Of a stretch of DNA of 38,589 nt, positions 14,876 through 22,712 are shown piece after piece. The stretch comes from Leptospira adleri. Lineage in GTDB: Bacteria > Spirochaetota > Leptospiria > Leptospirales > Leptospiraceae. The number at the start of each line of letters is the position of its first letter. Positions within the stretch are counted from its first letter, which is position 1. Location of the stretch: assembly GCF_002811985.1 (NCBI RefSeq), contig NZ_NPDU01000040.1, positions 1 to 38,589 on the forward strand, read 5' to 3'. The position numbers and the translations under genes were made by a program. Under the pieces are notes generated by a model, which saw nothing but the letters and a program-made list of their open reading frames with translations, was not told the origin of the DNA and did not search any database.

Positions 14876-15165
14876 AATGTACTTTCTATTCTTTTAAAAA
14901 CGGGTAAAATTCTTCGTTTAAATCCGTAATGTATCGTTTTTATTTTGCAGTTTTTTTTCAAGAAAGCGTTTTCGATTTTTGCAAAAGGCGCCCGCCTTAA
15001 TTCTATCTCGAACGGACTTGAAGTCCGATTTCAACCTTTTTTTAGCCGACTTCATTTTGCCGGAAGTAGGCGAATTCGAATTTTTCGAAATTTCAAAGAA
15101 TCTTTACTTCCAATTCTTAAACCGATAAAAATGATCCGAAGGATTTTAAATTCCCAAGAGCGGTT
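14876..15165. other. Intergenic stretch with inverted repeats
   Basis: About 290 bases between the TRIC and HAD genes with no coding potential. It contains a perfect 15-base inverted repeat, CGGACTT-G-AAGTCCG (15013-15027), and a second AT-rich one, ATTCGAA-TTTT-TCGAAAT (about 15074-15091). Neither is followed by a clean U-tract on the minus strand. A regulatory role is possible but unproven. Confidence 0.35.
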
Positions 15166-15873
15166 TCAAACTTTGTTCCGTTCGGATAAATGCCGGATCA
15201 ATTCCGAAAGCGTTTGAACGTCTCCGTCCTCTTTTTTTAAATAAGACCTCCAACCGAGCGATTTGGGAACGACCACGTCGAGTTCAAATTTATCTCCGCA
15301 ATAAACGAGCGCACCGGGCGGAAGGTTTACAAGTCTCATCGCTTCCTCGAAAATTTTCGGAGAAGGCTTTTCGTATCCGAATTCCGCGCTTACGATCACA
15401 GGATTCAAATGTTCTAATATTCCTTTGGAATCGAGCAGATCTTTCAGACGATGATCCCAGTTGGAAATGACTCCGAGTCCCCAGCCTTCCGTTTTACAAT
15501 AATCTTTGAGTTCCCAAAAACCCGGATCGATCTCCCAGAGTTCGGGATCGGCAAATCGATTGTAGATGATGGGGAAAGCTTTTTCGAGAGGAACGCTTCC
15601 GGGGATTCTCGAAAGAAAGTCGTTTAACAATTCTTTCCACCAGCCCGGAGTACCGCCGGGATGAACTTGATATTTGTCCCGATGATCGGGAGGCGCGTTC
15701 TCGTTCATCTTGTGCCACGCTTCGGAGAAGGCTTGTCTGAATATTTCTCCGGAGTTCTCTTCCTTTTTTAAACCCGCTTCCAAAAGTATTTCGAGATAGG
15801 TTTCTCCGGCCGCCTTTTTCAAATGAAGAATGGTATCCCCTACATCCAAAAACAAATAACGATTGTGATTCAC
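15166..15873 (-). CDS. HAD superfamily hydrolase (HDHD3-like)
   Basis: This is a 235-residue cytoplasmic HAD phosphatase. Motif I is FLDVGDT with nucleophile Asp10; the +2 position is Gly rather than Asp, as in the HDHD3/REG-2 group, whose motif reads DVKDT. Motif II is VISNWD, motif III includes the Lys in YEKPSPKIF, and motif IV is CGDKFELD. A helical cap is inserted between motifs I and II. The start is GTG at 15873; no ATG fits upstream of motif I and no strong Shine-Dalgarno is seen. The substrate is unknown, and the altered +2 residue makes classical phosphatase activity less certain. Confidence 0.85.
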   Translation of the reverse strand: MNHNRYLFLDVGDTILHLKKAAGETYLEILLEAGLKKEENSGEIFRQAFSEAWHKMNENAPPDHRDKYQVHPGGTPGWWKELLNDFLSRIPGSVPLEKAFPIIYNRFADPELWEIDPGFWELKDYCKTEGWGLGVISNWDHRLKDLLDSKGILEHLNPVIVSAEFGYEKPSPKIFEEAMRLVNLPPGALVYCGDKFELDVVVPKSLGWRSYLKKEDGDVQTLSELIRHLSERNKV

Positions 15874-15983
15874 AAGACTGAGTTTTGAGAACCCTTTCCT
15901 TTTTGCATCCCGCTTTCGAAAGCGATTCTTCTAAAATCAAAAAGGACTTGTAAGAGAAATTCCAAAGTTCATTCTAAGAGTCT

Positions 15984-16679
<696 letters not shown>

Positions 16680-16708
16680 AAAGAACTTTTTGGTAAAAAG
16701 GGGGAAAT

Positions 16709-16720
16709 GTGGGAACTCCC
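16709..16720 (+). repeat. Dispersed GTrGGAACTCC motif, copy 5
   Basis: GTGGGAACTCCC lies 30 bases after the stop codon of the DJ-1-like gene and is followed by TCTTTTTT. With the preceding AGGGG it can form a short stem before the U-tract, so it may act as a weak terminator. Confidence 0.55.
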
Positions 16721-16849
16721 TCTTTTTTAGGGATTTTTTAAAAAAAATTCCCGCCAATATAAGTCCTCTTCTTCATTCTCTTTGATCTTAATTCTTATAG
16801 AAAACGCAGATTCCAAGACAAAGAGACATAATTCTTCAGAAGAGACTGA

Positions 16850-16871
16850 AAAAGTAGGAACTCATACTTTT
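16850..16871 (+). repeat. Dispersed GTrGGAACTCC motif, copy 6, in a hairpin
   Basis: The motif GTAGGAACTC forms the right end and loop of a perfect 7-bp inverted repeat: AAAAGTA, loop GGAACTCA, TACTTTT. It is noncoding and lies just upstream of the reductase promoter. Confidence 0.55.
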
Positions 16872-16890
16872 CTAATACCACGGGAAAGTC

Positions 16891-16918
16891 TTGACTCTTG
16901 GTTACAAATAACTAATTT
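16891..16918 (+). promoter_or_regulatory. Predicted promoter of the reductase-TetR operon
   Basis: A -35 box TTGACT (16891-16896) and a -10 box TAATTT (16913-16918) are separated by 16 bases. The -10 lies inside the inverted-repeat operator, so a bound repressor would occlude RNA polymerase. Confidence 0.5.
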
Positions 16919-16932
16919 TGTTACTTGTAACC
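16900..16932. promoter_or_regulatory. Inverted-repeat operator, probable TetR binding site
   Basis: Two 13-base arms, GGTTACAAATAAC and its counterpart (complement GGTTACAAGTAAC), match at 12 of 13 positions around a 7-base centre. The repeat overlaps the predicted -10 box and ends 18 bases before the reductase ATG. Its size suits a TetR dimer or pair of dimers. The regulator encoded at the end of the same operon is the obvious candidate. Confidence 0.65.
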
Positions 16933-16950
16933 AAAAAAGGAGAAACCCAG

Positions 16951-17940
16951 ATGAAACAAAAGAAATTAGGAAAGAACGGTCCCGAGGTTTCGGAAGTTGG
17001 GCTCGGTTGTATGGGAATGTCGGATTTCTACGGAAACAAGGAAACGAGAGATCGCTCCGAAAGCATTCGAACAATCCACGCCGCTCTGGACGCGGGAATC
17101 AATCTTCTCAACACCGGGGATTTTTACGGAATCGGTCACAACGAACTTCTGATCTCGGAAGCCTTGAAAACGACTTCGGCAAAGCCTCTGATCAGCGTAA
17201 AATTCGGCGCTCTGAGAACTCCTCAAGGCGGCTTTAGCGGATACGACGTAAGACCGGCCTCAGTGAAGAATTTTGCGGCATATTCTCTGGTCCGTCTGGG
17301 CTTGGACGTGATCGATATCTACCAACCTTCTCGCGTAGATCCGAGCATTCCCATCGAAGAAACCGTCGGTGCGATTTCCGAACTCATAAAGGAAGGAAAG
17401 GTCCGCTACTTAGGTCTTTCGGAAGCCTCTCCGGAAAATATAAGAAGAGCTCATAAGATTCATCCGGTGACGGCGCTCGAAATAGAATATTCTTTGGCGA
17501 CGAGATTCATTGAGAAAGAAATTCTTTCTACCGCAAGGGAACTCGGAATCGGAATCGTTCCTTATGGAATTCTTTCCCGAGGATTACTTTCCGGAAAGAT
17601 CTCCGGAAATCTGAAGGAAGGAGATTTTAGATCTCATTCTCCCCGCTTTATGGGAAAAAACCTTGAATCCAATCTGGATCGAGTCAATGTGCTTCAAGAA
17701 CTCGCAAAGGAAAAAAACTGCACGCCTGCGCAACTTGCGATCGCTTGGGTTCTTCATCAAGGAAACGATATCGTTCCCTTGTTGGGATCCACAAAAACGA
17801 GCAGTCTGAAGGAAAACTTAGGAGCGCTCTCGATTGAATTGAGTCCTGAAGAATTGAAAAGAATCGACGATTCTTTTCCGGAAGGTTCCTTTCAAGGAGA
17901 ACGTTATCCGGCACCTCAGATGCAGACGGTAGCAAAATGA
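16951..17940 (+). CDS. Aldo/keto reductase
   Basis: This is a 329-residue (beta/alpha)8 NADPH-dependent oxidoreductase of the AKR superfamily. The N-terminus LGLGCMGMSDFYG-type segment is standard. The motif usually reading LLDTGDFYG is LLNTGDFYG here, placing Asn54 at the catalytic Asp and Tyr59 at the catalytic Tyr. The Lys lies in ISVKFGA. The position usually holding His (YQHRVDP) reads YQPSRVDP. The C-terminal cofactor segment PLLGSTKTSSLKENLGAL is intact. The ATG at 16951 has AGGAG 8 bases upstream, which decides the start against upstream in-frame codons. A TetR gene follows after 3 bases. Confidence 0.9.
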   Translation: MKQKKLGKNGPEVSEVGLGCMGMSDFYGNKETRDRSESIRTIHAALDAGINLLNTGDFYGIGHNELLISEALKTTSAKPLISVKFGALRTPQGGFSGYDVRPASVKNFAAYSLVRLGLDVIDIYQPSRVDPSIPIEETVGAISELIKEGKVRYLGLSEASPENIRRAHKIHPVTALEIEYSLATRFIEKEILSTARELGIGIVPYGILSRGLLSGKISGNLKEGDFRSHSPRFMGKNLESNLDRVNVLQELAKEKNCTPAQLAIAWVLHQGNDIVPLLGSTKTSSLKENLGALSIELSPEELKRIDDSFPEGSFQGERYPAPQMQTVAK

Positions 17941-17943
17941 TAT

Positions 17944-18561
17944 ATGCCAAGAACGGGCTTAACGCCGGAAGAACTCTATAACAAAGCGCTCGATTCCACC
18001 GAAACCGAAATCCGCAAGAATGGGGTCGAGCGTTTGAAACTGACGGACATTGCGAGGGATCTCAAGGTGAGTCACGCGGTTTTATACAAATTTTTTTCGG
18101 ATAAACAATCCCTCCTGGACGAGGTTTCCAAGAGATGGTTGGATAGAATCGATCGTGAGCTGGAAAGAATTTCGGCAAAAGAAGAATCAGTCGATTCAAT
18201 CCTGAAAGAATGGTTTCTCACTCTTCATTCCATGAAACGGAAAAAGATTCTCATGGATCCCAAACTTTTCGTAGCTTTCAATCTTTCCGCAGAAAAGACG
18301 AGACCTTTTGTCGTTTCTCACCTTTCCACAATGTCCCGACTTTTAGAAGAATTGATTTCGAGAGGAATGAAATCGGGTTTGTTTCATTGTTCGAGCGCTA
18401 AGGAAGGCGCGAGAATTCTTTTTGAAGGAACGGCCGCGTTCCATCATCCGAGACTTGTCTTAGAATCGATTGATCAAGAGCGAACTCCTCTTTTAGAATC
18501 GCTCCTTGATACTTTGCTTTCCGGTTTGAAAACGAAATCTTCTGAAGGACGTAAAAAGTAG
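17944..18561 (+). CDS. TetR family transcriptional regulator
   Basis: This is a 205-residue TetR-type repressor. The DNA-binding domain at about residues 10-60 includes LKLTDIARDLKVSHAVLYKF and the following FSDKQSLLDEV. The rest is a helical effector domain. It begins 3 bases after the reductase stop, so it is cotranscribed and probably autoregulates through the 16900-16932 operator. Its TAG stop codon is part of a GTAGGAACTCC repeat copy, so the last residues (EGRKK) may have been shaped by that repeat. The effector is unknown, perhaps an aldehyde or ketone substrate of the reductase. Confidence 0.9.
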   Translation: MPRTGLTPEELYNKALDSTETEIRKNGVERLKLTDIARDLKVSHAVLYKFFSDKQSLLDEVSKRWLDRIDRELERISAKEESVDSILKEWFLTLHSMKRKKILMDPKLFVAFNLSAEKTRPFVVSHLSTMSRLLEELISRGMKSGLFHCSSAKEGARILFEGTAAFHHPRLVLESIDQERTPLLESLLDTLLSGLKTKSSEGRKK

Positions 18562-18576
18562 GAACTCCTTCTTTTT
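18553..18576 (+). repeat. Dispersed GTrGGAACTCC motif, copy 7, supplying a stop codon and terminator-like stem
   Basis: AAAAAG-T-AGGA, centre AC, TCCT-T-CTTTTT is a 24-base inverted repeat with one T-T mismatch. The TAG inside it (18559-18561) is the stop codon of the TetR gene, and the right arm is a T-run. It could serve as a bidirectional terminator. Confidence 0.6.
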
Positions 18577-18607
18577 AAAATCGAAGAGAATGTTTCCTGG
18601 GAACAAT

Positions 18608-18619
18608 GGGAGTTCCGAC
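18608..18619 (-). repeat. Dispersed GTrGGAACTCC motif, copy 8
   Basis: The minus strand reads GTCGGAACTCCC, one base off the consensus, 50 bases from copy 7 and in the opposite orientation. Confidence 0.5.
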
Positions 18620-18741
18620 TTTCCTTTTTCCGAGAAACAACCTCTTCGGAACGATTGTTGATATCAAAAGGATTCTTTTATGATTCTTCCCAAAGACGGG
18701 AGGATTTCGAAACCAAGACTTTGTTTGAAAATCCAAGAAGT

Positions 18742-18753
18742 GCGGGAACTCCC
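18742..18753 (+). repeat. Dispersed GTrGGAACTCC motif, copy 9
   Basis: GCGGGAACTCCC is followed by TGATTTTTTT, again a motif next to a T-run in noncoding DNA. Confidence 0.55.
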
Positions 18754-18984
18754 TGATTTTTTTGTATAGGAGGATCTTTTCCCGAATCCGAAGTCCCAAC
18801 CAAATTTTAGAACCCCGCAAAAACAAAAAAACGCAACCGATTTCATAAGAGCTCCGACATACTATAGAGATTCTGAATATTCTAAATCTCTCTTATAACG
18901 AACGAAGTCCAAATGCAAAACCGGATCCGAAATCCATCTCATTGGAGTTTAAAAATTCGATTTTTGATCCGGCATTTCTCAAAT

Positions 18985-20280
18985 TCAACGAATCGGGTGA
19001 GCCAGAAGATGCGGTTCGTCCAAATCTTTCCAGAGCGCGGAGTTTCCGATCGTAATCGATGTTTCGTGAATCTCCCGTAGGAACTCCTCTTCCTTTGTCG
19101 GATTTTTTTTCTTGTCTTTCGAATCGAGAGATTCCTTCAAACTCGCGAGAATTTTATCCAAAAGAAAATGGATCGGTTTATCCCAGATCGCGGACGTAGT
19201 TACGATCACGATTCTCCTGTGCGGAATCACATAGACAAACTGGCTCCCCTTTCCGTTCGCCATAAAAGTTTTTTTACCTTCGAACTGATGAGTCCAGAGT
19301 TGGTATCCGTAATTTTGCGCGGCGCCTGGCTGGATCGCTTGTTTGACCCATTCCGATTTTAGAATTTTTCTGCCTCGAAAAATTCCATTGTCAAGATATA
19401 ACATACCCAACTTAGCCATATCAATCGGCTTCAATCGAAGTCCGAAGCCCGCGGTCTGTCTTCCGGAAGGAGAAGTGTACCACTCATAACCTTTGAAATC
19501 GAGCCAATGAAAAAGAGTCCTTTCGGCAAATTGCAAAAGAGTCATGCCTGATTTATTTTCGAGAACAGCCGCAGCCAATTGAGAATCTCCGTTACTGTAA
19601 TCAAACTTAGTTCCAGGTTTATCTTTGACTTCGGGTAAAAGCGCGATGACGAGCGGATCCTCCGCCGTTCTGATATCGTCCCTTTCCGGAAACTCGGACC
19701 AACGCATCCCGGAAGCCATGTGAAGAACGTCTCTCAGACGAAGAGATTCCTTTCCTTCTAAAAGTGGGAAAGGCAGATTTCCAAGGGAACGTAAGGAGTT
19801 CATCACCGGTTCGTCCACCGTCTTTAGAACCCCTTCTAAATTAAGAATTCCTAATAAAGTAGAAGTGACCGTTTTTGTTACGGAATAAACGCTGTGATTG
19901 TGATTCCGAGTGACCCCGCCCGCATAACGTTCCATTACGAGCTTTCCGTCTTTTAGGATCAACAAAGAACGGACTTCAATTCCTTCGTCTCGAATGGATT
20001 TTGATAAACGAATTAGAGGAACCGAATCCAAAGACACATCCTCGGGAAGCGCAATCTGAAATCCCTCGTAAGGAGTCCGATCCAGTCGTTTCGGAGGGAA
20101 AGGGCGCAAAGCGCTTTTCAAATGGATCTCTCCCTCCGGTTGAGTGGACGCGCAGGAAAGAATCAATCCGATCCAAATTAGAATAAGAACCTGTCCCAAA
20201 ACTGGGACAGAACCTTGCAGCTTGATCTTTCCGACAAAATAAAATAAGGTTTTGGGACGCGCTGTAAGCCAAATTCTCAT
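18985..20280 (-). CDS. Serine beta-lactamase-fold hydrolase, predicted lipoprotein
   Basis: This 431-residue exported protein has the class C beta-lactamase/DD-peptidase fold. The catalytic SVTK tetrad lies about 133-136 residues from the ATG at 20280 (Ser144-Lys147 counting from an alternative start at 20313). The YSN motif is in [11 protein letters not shown], and a third-motif-like region [10 protein letters not shown] follows. A hydrophobic stretch [13 protein letters not shown] provides a lipobox Cys, so it is probably a lipoprotein. It could be an esterase or peptidase rather than a true lactamase. The region before the signal core is encoded by a dispersed repeat, so the native start may be a TTG nearer the hydrophobic stretch. 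The 3' end also contains GTAGGAACTCC (19079-19090 area) within coding sequence. Confidence 0.82.
   Translation of the reverse strand: MRIWLTARPKTLFYFVGKIKLQGSVPVLGQVLILIWIGLILSCASTQPEGEIHLKSALRPFPPKRLDRTPYEGFQIALPEDVSLDSVPLIRLSKSIRDEGIEVRSLLILKDGKLVMERYAGGVTRNHNHSVYSVTKTVTSTLLGILNLEGVLKTVDEPVMNSLRSLGNLPFPLLEGKESLRLRDVLHMASGMRWSEFPERDDIRTAEDPLVIALLPEVKDKPGTKFDYSNGDSQLAAAVLENKSGMTLLQFAERTLFHWLDFKGYEWYTSPSGRQTAGFGLRLKPIDMAKLGMLYLDNGIFRGRKILKSEWVKQAIQPGAAQNYGYQLWTHQFEGKKTFMANGKGSQFVYVIPHRRIVIVTTSAIWDKPIHFLLDKILASLKESLDSKDKKKNPTKEEEFLREIHETSITIGNSALWKDLDEPHLLAHPIR
20181..20270. repeat. ~95-bp dispersed repeat, copy B, inside a coding region
   Basis: This segment is homologous to 8321-8419 in the same orientation. 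It contains a perfect 8-bp hairpin, CTGTCCCA-AAAC-TGGGACAG (20191-20210). Read on the minus strand it encodes the N-terminal residues [17 protein letters not shown] and [11 protein letters not shown] of the beta-lactamase-fold lipoprotein. Confidence 0.6.
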
Positions 20281-20533
20281 AGATTCATTCAGTCTCGTAT
20301 CATCGACTTTCAAATCGATTCTTTTTCTTTTGAAAATTATTTTTTTGAAATTTCTTTCCTTATTTTCAACAGCCGCAGGTATTGATTCGTTTCTCTCAAA
20401 ACGACTAACTTGAAAAAACGAAAGTTTTGCATCATTTCTAATCCGAATGTCAAAATCATTGGCTGTTCAATCCCTCTAAGGCAAATCAACTCTCAAAAAA
20501 CCTAAAAATCCAAACTCGATAGAATTCTTAGAT

Positions 20534-20562
20534 TTGAATTTGTGTAGCTTTTTTCCTATCTT
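20534..20562 (+). promoter_or_regulatory. Predicted promoter of the six-Cys lipoprotein pair
   Basis: TTGAAT (20534-20539) and TATCTT (20557-20562) are spaced by 17 bases, giving a start near 20570 and a leader of about 33 bases. The remaining 20281-20533 interval is AT-rich with no other feature seen. Confidence 0.45.
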
Positions 20563-20602
20563 TTGAAACAATCAAGGTTGAGCCGATCCAAAGAACAATC
20601 AG

Positions 20603-21088
20603 ATGAATACAAGATACGTTCAACATTCTTTTCTGATAATCCTCATTCTAATCCAGATCACAAACGTTTCCTGTCTGATGCGGGTCGACTGGGACGGAGG
20701 CGATAAGAACTTAAAAAAGGCGCCGTCGCCGGACGCGTTTCCCACGGCCGAAGAAGCGAATCTAACACAAGCGGAACGCGCTCGATTGATCAAAGAAGGG
20801 AAAAGAACCACCTTCGGTCCGGAGGGAATGGAATTGGTTCACGGAGGAGATCCTGCTTTTTCGTACGAAAAAGCATGTACACAACTTCTTTCCAAGTGCC
20901 AAGGAAACTGTATGGAAGAATGGTATCCCTTTACTTCCATATTCTTGCCGATCATAGGATATCGAAGCGCGAAACAACGACAATGTATGGATCGGTGCAA
21001 TCAATTCTGCAATCTTCCTTTACCGAGCAGAATCCTCTCCGGCGAGACAAGAACGTTTCCCACAAATCCCGGACCCCAATCTCAATGA
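20603..21088 (+). CDS. Hypothetical six-cysteine lipoprotein 1
   Basis: This 161-residue protein is of unknown function. The N-terminus has a hydrophobic core ([11 protein letters not shown]) ending in NVSC, so Cys24 is the likely lipidation site (relaxed lipobox). A polar, Pro/Glu-rich linker follows. The C-terminal domain carries C92-x6-C99-x3-C103-x24-C128-x3-C132-x3-C136. The twin CX3C arrangement suggests a disulfide-stapled helical hairpin in the periplasm or on the surface. The next gene overlaps its stop by ATGA and encodes a protein with the same cysteine spacing. I recognise no named family. Confidence 0.75.
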   Translation: MNTRYVQHSFLIILILIQITNVSCLMRVDWDGGDKNLKKAPSPDAFPTAEEANLTQAERARLIKEGKRTTFGPEGMELVHGGDPAFSYEKACTQLLSKCQGNCMEEWYPFTSIFLPIIGYRSAKQRQCMDRCNQFCNLPLPSRILSGETRTFPTNPGPQSQ

Positions 21089-21669
21089 CGCCTAACGTCG
21101 ACAAATCGAATCGACGGTTCGGAAACGTTTTAAGAATTCTTGTATTGTTTTCCTGGACGTTCATCCTCGCGGATTGCATCCGGAACACACGCTCATTCGA
21201 AACGTCCAAACCTGCGAAAACACAGACCGACTTTCGCTCCGAAATGAAGATTACACAAATTGCATCCGGCTTAAAGGATCCGGATCCTCAGGAACCCGTT
21301 TATAAAAACGGGCGAGAAGTGATCGCGACTTCCAGAGAATTCGACCCAAATCCTCCCCTTCTCGGAATAGAATTGGACGAGTCGGAGGACGGCGAAGAAT
21401 CGAAAGAAAAAAAATCGAACGGCCCCGCGAAGGAAATCAGGGATCAAAACCCTCTGGAAGCCTGGAAATACTCTTGTATCTTTCTTCATCCGGATTGCAC
21501 CAAAGGTTGTAAGCGAAGTTTGAATCTCACGAGCAAATACGTTCGGACTTCCAACTCAGGACTGTTAGCTGAATGTGTTCAAAATTGCAGTTCCAATTGT
21601 TTGGATTATTTTGAAGAAAGCCGCCGAAGAAGCAGAGGTTCACGTTCTTCACAACCTCGCACTCGATAA
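21085..21669 (+). CDS. Hypothetical six-cysteine lipoprotein 2
   Basis: This 194-residue protein is of unknown function, coupled to the preceding gene by an ATGA overlap, which sets the start at 21085. The signal sequence [17 protein letters not shown] gives lipid Cys31. A long acidic, low-complexity linker (about residues 40-125, including [13 protein letters not shown]) leads to a C-terminal domain with C131-x6-C138-x3-C142-x21-C164-x3-C168-x3-C172. Apart from the middle gap, this is the same spacing as its neighbour. The tail is Arg/Ser-rich ([15 protein letters not shown]). It is probably a diverged tandem paralogue, and the two may form a hetero-pair. Confidence 0.75.
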   Translation: MTPNVDKSNRRFGNVLRILVLFSWTFILADCIRNTRSFETSKPAKTQTDFRSEMKITQIASGLKDPDPQEPVYKNGREVIATSREFDPNPPLLGIELDESEDGEESKEKKSNGPAKEIRDQNPLEAWKYSCIFLHPDCTKGCKRSLNLTSKYVRTSNSGLLAECVQNCSSNCLDYFEESRRRSRGSRSSQPRTR

Positions 21670-21765
21670 TCTATGTCCCGAATTTTATCCACTCAATTCA
21701 ACTTATAGGATGAAAACTTCTTGCCAAAGCGAGAAAAGGAATCAATGTTTCCCTCCGGAGAAACC

Positions 21766-22098
21766 ATGGCTGATTCAAACGAAATCATTGTATTTACCAC
21801 TCTCAGTGATCGGGACCTTGCAGAGATTCAAATTTCGGAAATGCTCCAAGAAGGGATCATCATTTCAGGAACTATTTTTCCGGACGTAACCCTAATGTAT
21901 CAGTGGGACGGAAAGATCGCGATGGATACTGAAAACAAAATCATGATCAAGGCGAGAGCCGATCAATATTCTAAAATAGAAGAATATATCATGAAGCAGC
22001 ATCCGTATCTCGCGCCCGAAATCATCCGTATGGACGTCAGTTTCGGATCGGAAAATTACAAAAAATTCATCAAAGCAAAGATAGAAAAAGCGGGTTAG
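21766..22098 (+). CDS. cutA: Divalent-ion tolerance protein CutA
   Basis: This is a CutA1-type trimeric cytoplasmic protein of about 110 residues with a ferredoxin-like fold. Recognisable features are IIVFTTLSDRDLAEIQISEM at the start, then MYQWDGKI and ENKIMIKARADQYSKIEEYI, and the HPYLAPEIIRMDV end. These correspond to the family's VxTTxxx, YxWxGKI and HPYExPEI blocks. The ATG at 21766 has GGAG 5-6 bases upstream; an ATG at 21745 with AAGGA is also plausible and would add seven residues. The 3' end overlaps the convergent rhomboid gene by 4 bases. Confidence 0.9.
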   Translation: MADSNEIIVFTTLSDRDLAEIQISEMLQEGIIISGTIFPDVTLMYQWDGKIAMDTENKIMIKARADQYSKIEEYIMKQHPYLAPEIIRMDVSFGSENYKKFIKAKIEKAG

Positions 22099-22694
22099 TC
22101 CCCGCTTCCCAATAGATTCCTCATCACTCTTCCTATAATCTGCGGATCCAATAGAAGCGCAAATGCAATGCCGCATAACGCACCCCAGAGGTGCGCGTCG
22201 TGATTGATTCCGTCTGATTGGGAATTCTTGGAGGAAAAATAAGTATAAGCCAAATAGAATACCGCGTAGATCGCGCCCGGAATCGGGATCGGTATAAACA
22301 TCATGTAAAGCGACAACCCCGGATAAAATAAAATCGTCGCGAACAAAACTCCGCATACTCCGCCGGAAGCGCCTAACGTGGCGTAAAGCGGATTGTCCGT
22401 GTTTTTTCGCCAGGAAATCACGCTCGTGATCAAAATTGTCCCGATATAAAATAGAATAAATTTAACCGGACCGACCGTCTGCTCCAAATTCTTACCGAAA
22501 GAATAGAACGAAATCATGTTAAAGATCAAATGCATCCAATCCGCGTGTATAAACCCCGACGTCAAAAGAGTGTAATAATTCTTATCCCTTTCGAGTCGAT
22601 ACGGAGTGAGAATGAATTTTCGAAGTTGAGCTTCGGATGAAAAACACCATACGCTGACGCCGAAGGTGACGAGACAGATCAAGATTGTAATCAA
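22095..22694 (-). CDS. Rhomboid family intramembrane serine protease
   Basis: This 199-residue polytopic protein has about six membrane helices. The catalytic Ser110 lies in GASGG and the catalytic His168 in DAHLWGA, the rhomboid dyad. The preceding loop SGFIHADWMHLIFNM matches the family's H-x3-H-x3-N segment. It cleaves membrane protein substrates within the bilayer; targets are unknown. It is the last gene of the uvrB operon, 18 bases after uvrB, and its stop overlaps the convergent cutA stop. Confidence 0.92.
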   Translation of the reverse strand: MITILICLVTFGVSVWCFSSEAQLRKFILTPYRLERDKNYYTLLTSGFIHADWMHLIFNMISFYSFGKNLEQTVGPVKFILFYIGTILITSVISWRKNTDNPLYATLGASGGVCGVLFATILFYPGLSLYMMFIPIPIPGAIYAVFYLAYTYFSSKNSQSDGINHDAHLWGALCGIAFALLLDPQIIGRVMRNLLGSGD

Positions 22695-22712
22695 ACTAAG
22701 TTCCCTATATTT

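Larger units (their letters stand above)
16680..16890. other. Intergenic stretch before the reductase operon
   Basis: About 210 bases without a gene. It contains two GTrGGAACTCC-type motifs (copies 5 and 6, listed separately) and poly-A/poly-T runs. The first copy, followed by CTTTTTT, may help end transcription of the DJ-1-like gene. Confidence 0.4.
18577..18984. other. Gene-poor interval with motif copies
   Basis: About 400 bases without a supported gene between the TetR stop and the convergent beta-lactamase-fold gene. Minus-strand open frames here translate across the repeated motif and show no family. Two more motif copies are present, listed separately. Confidence 0.5.

Noticed and set aside
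18575..18846. Minus-strand open frames of 60-83 codons after the second TetR gene
   Set aside because: Basic, aromatic-rich translation running through two motif copies with no start signal; judged noncoding.
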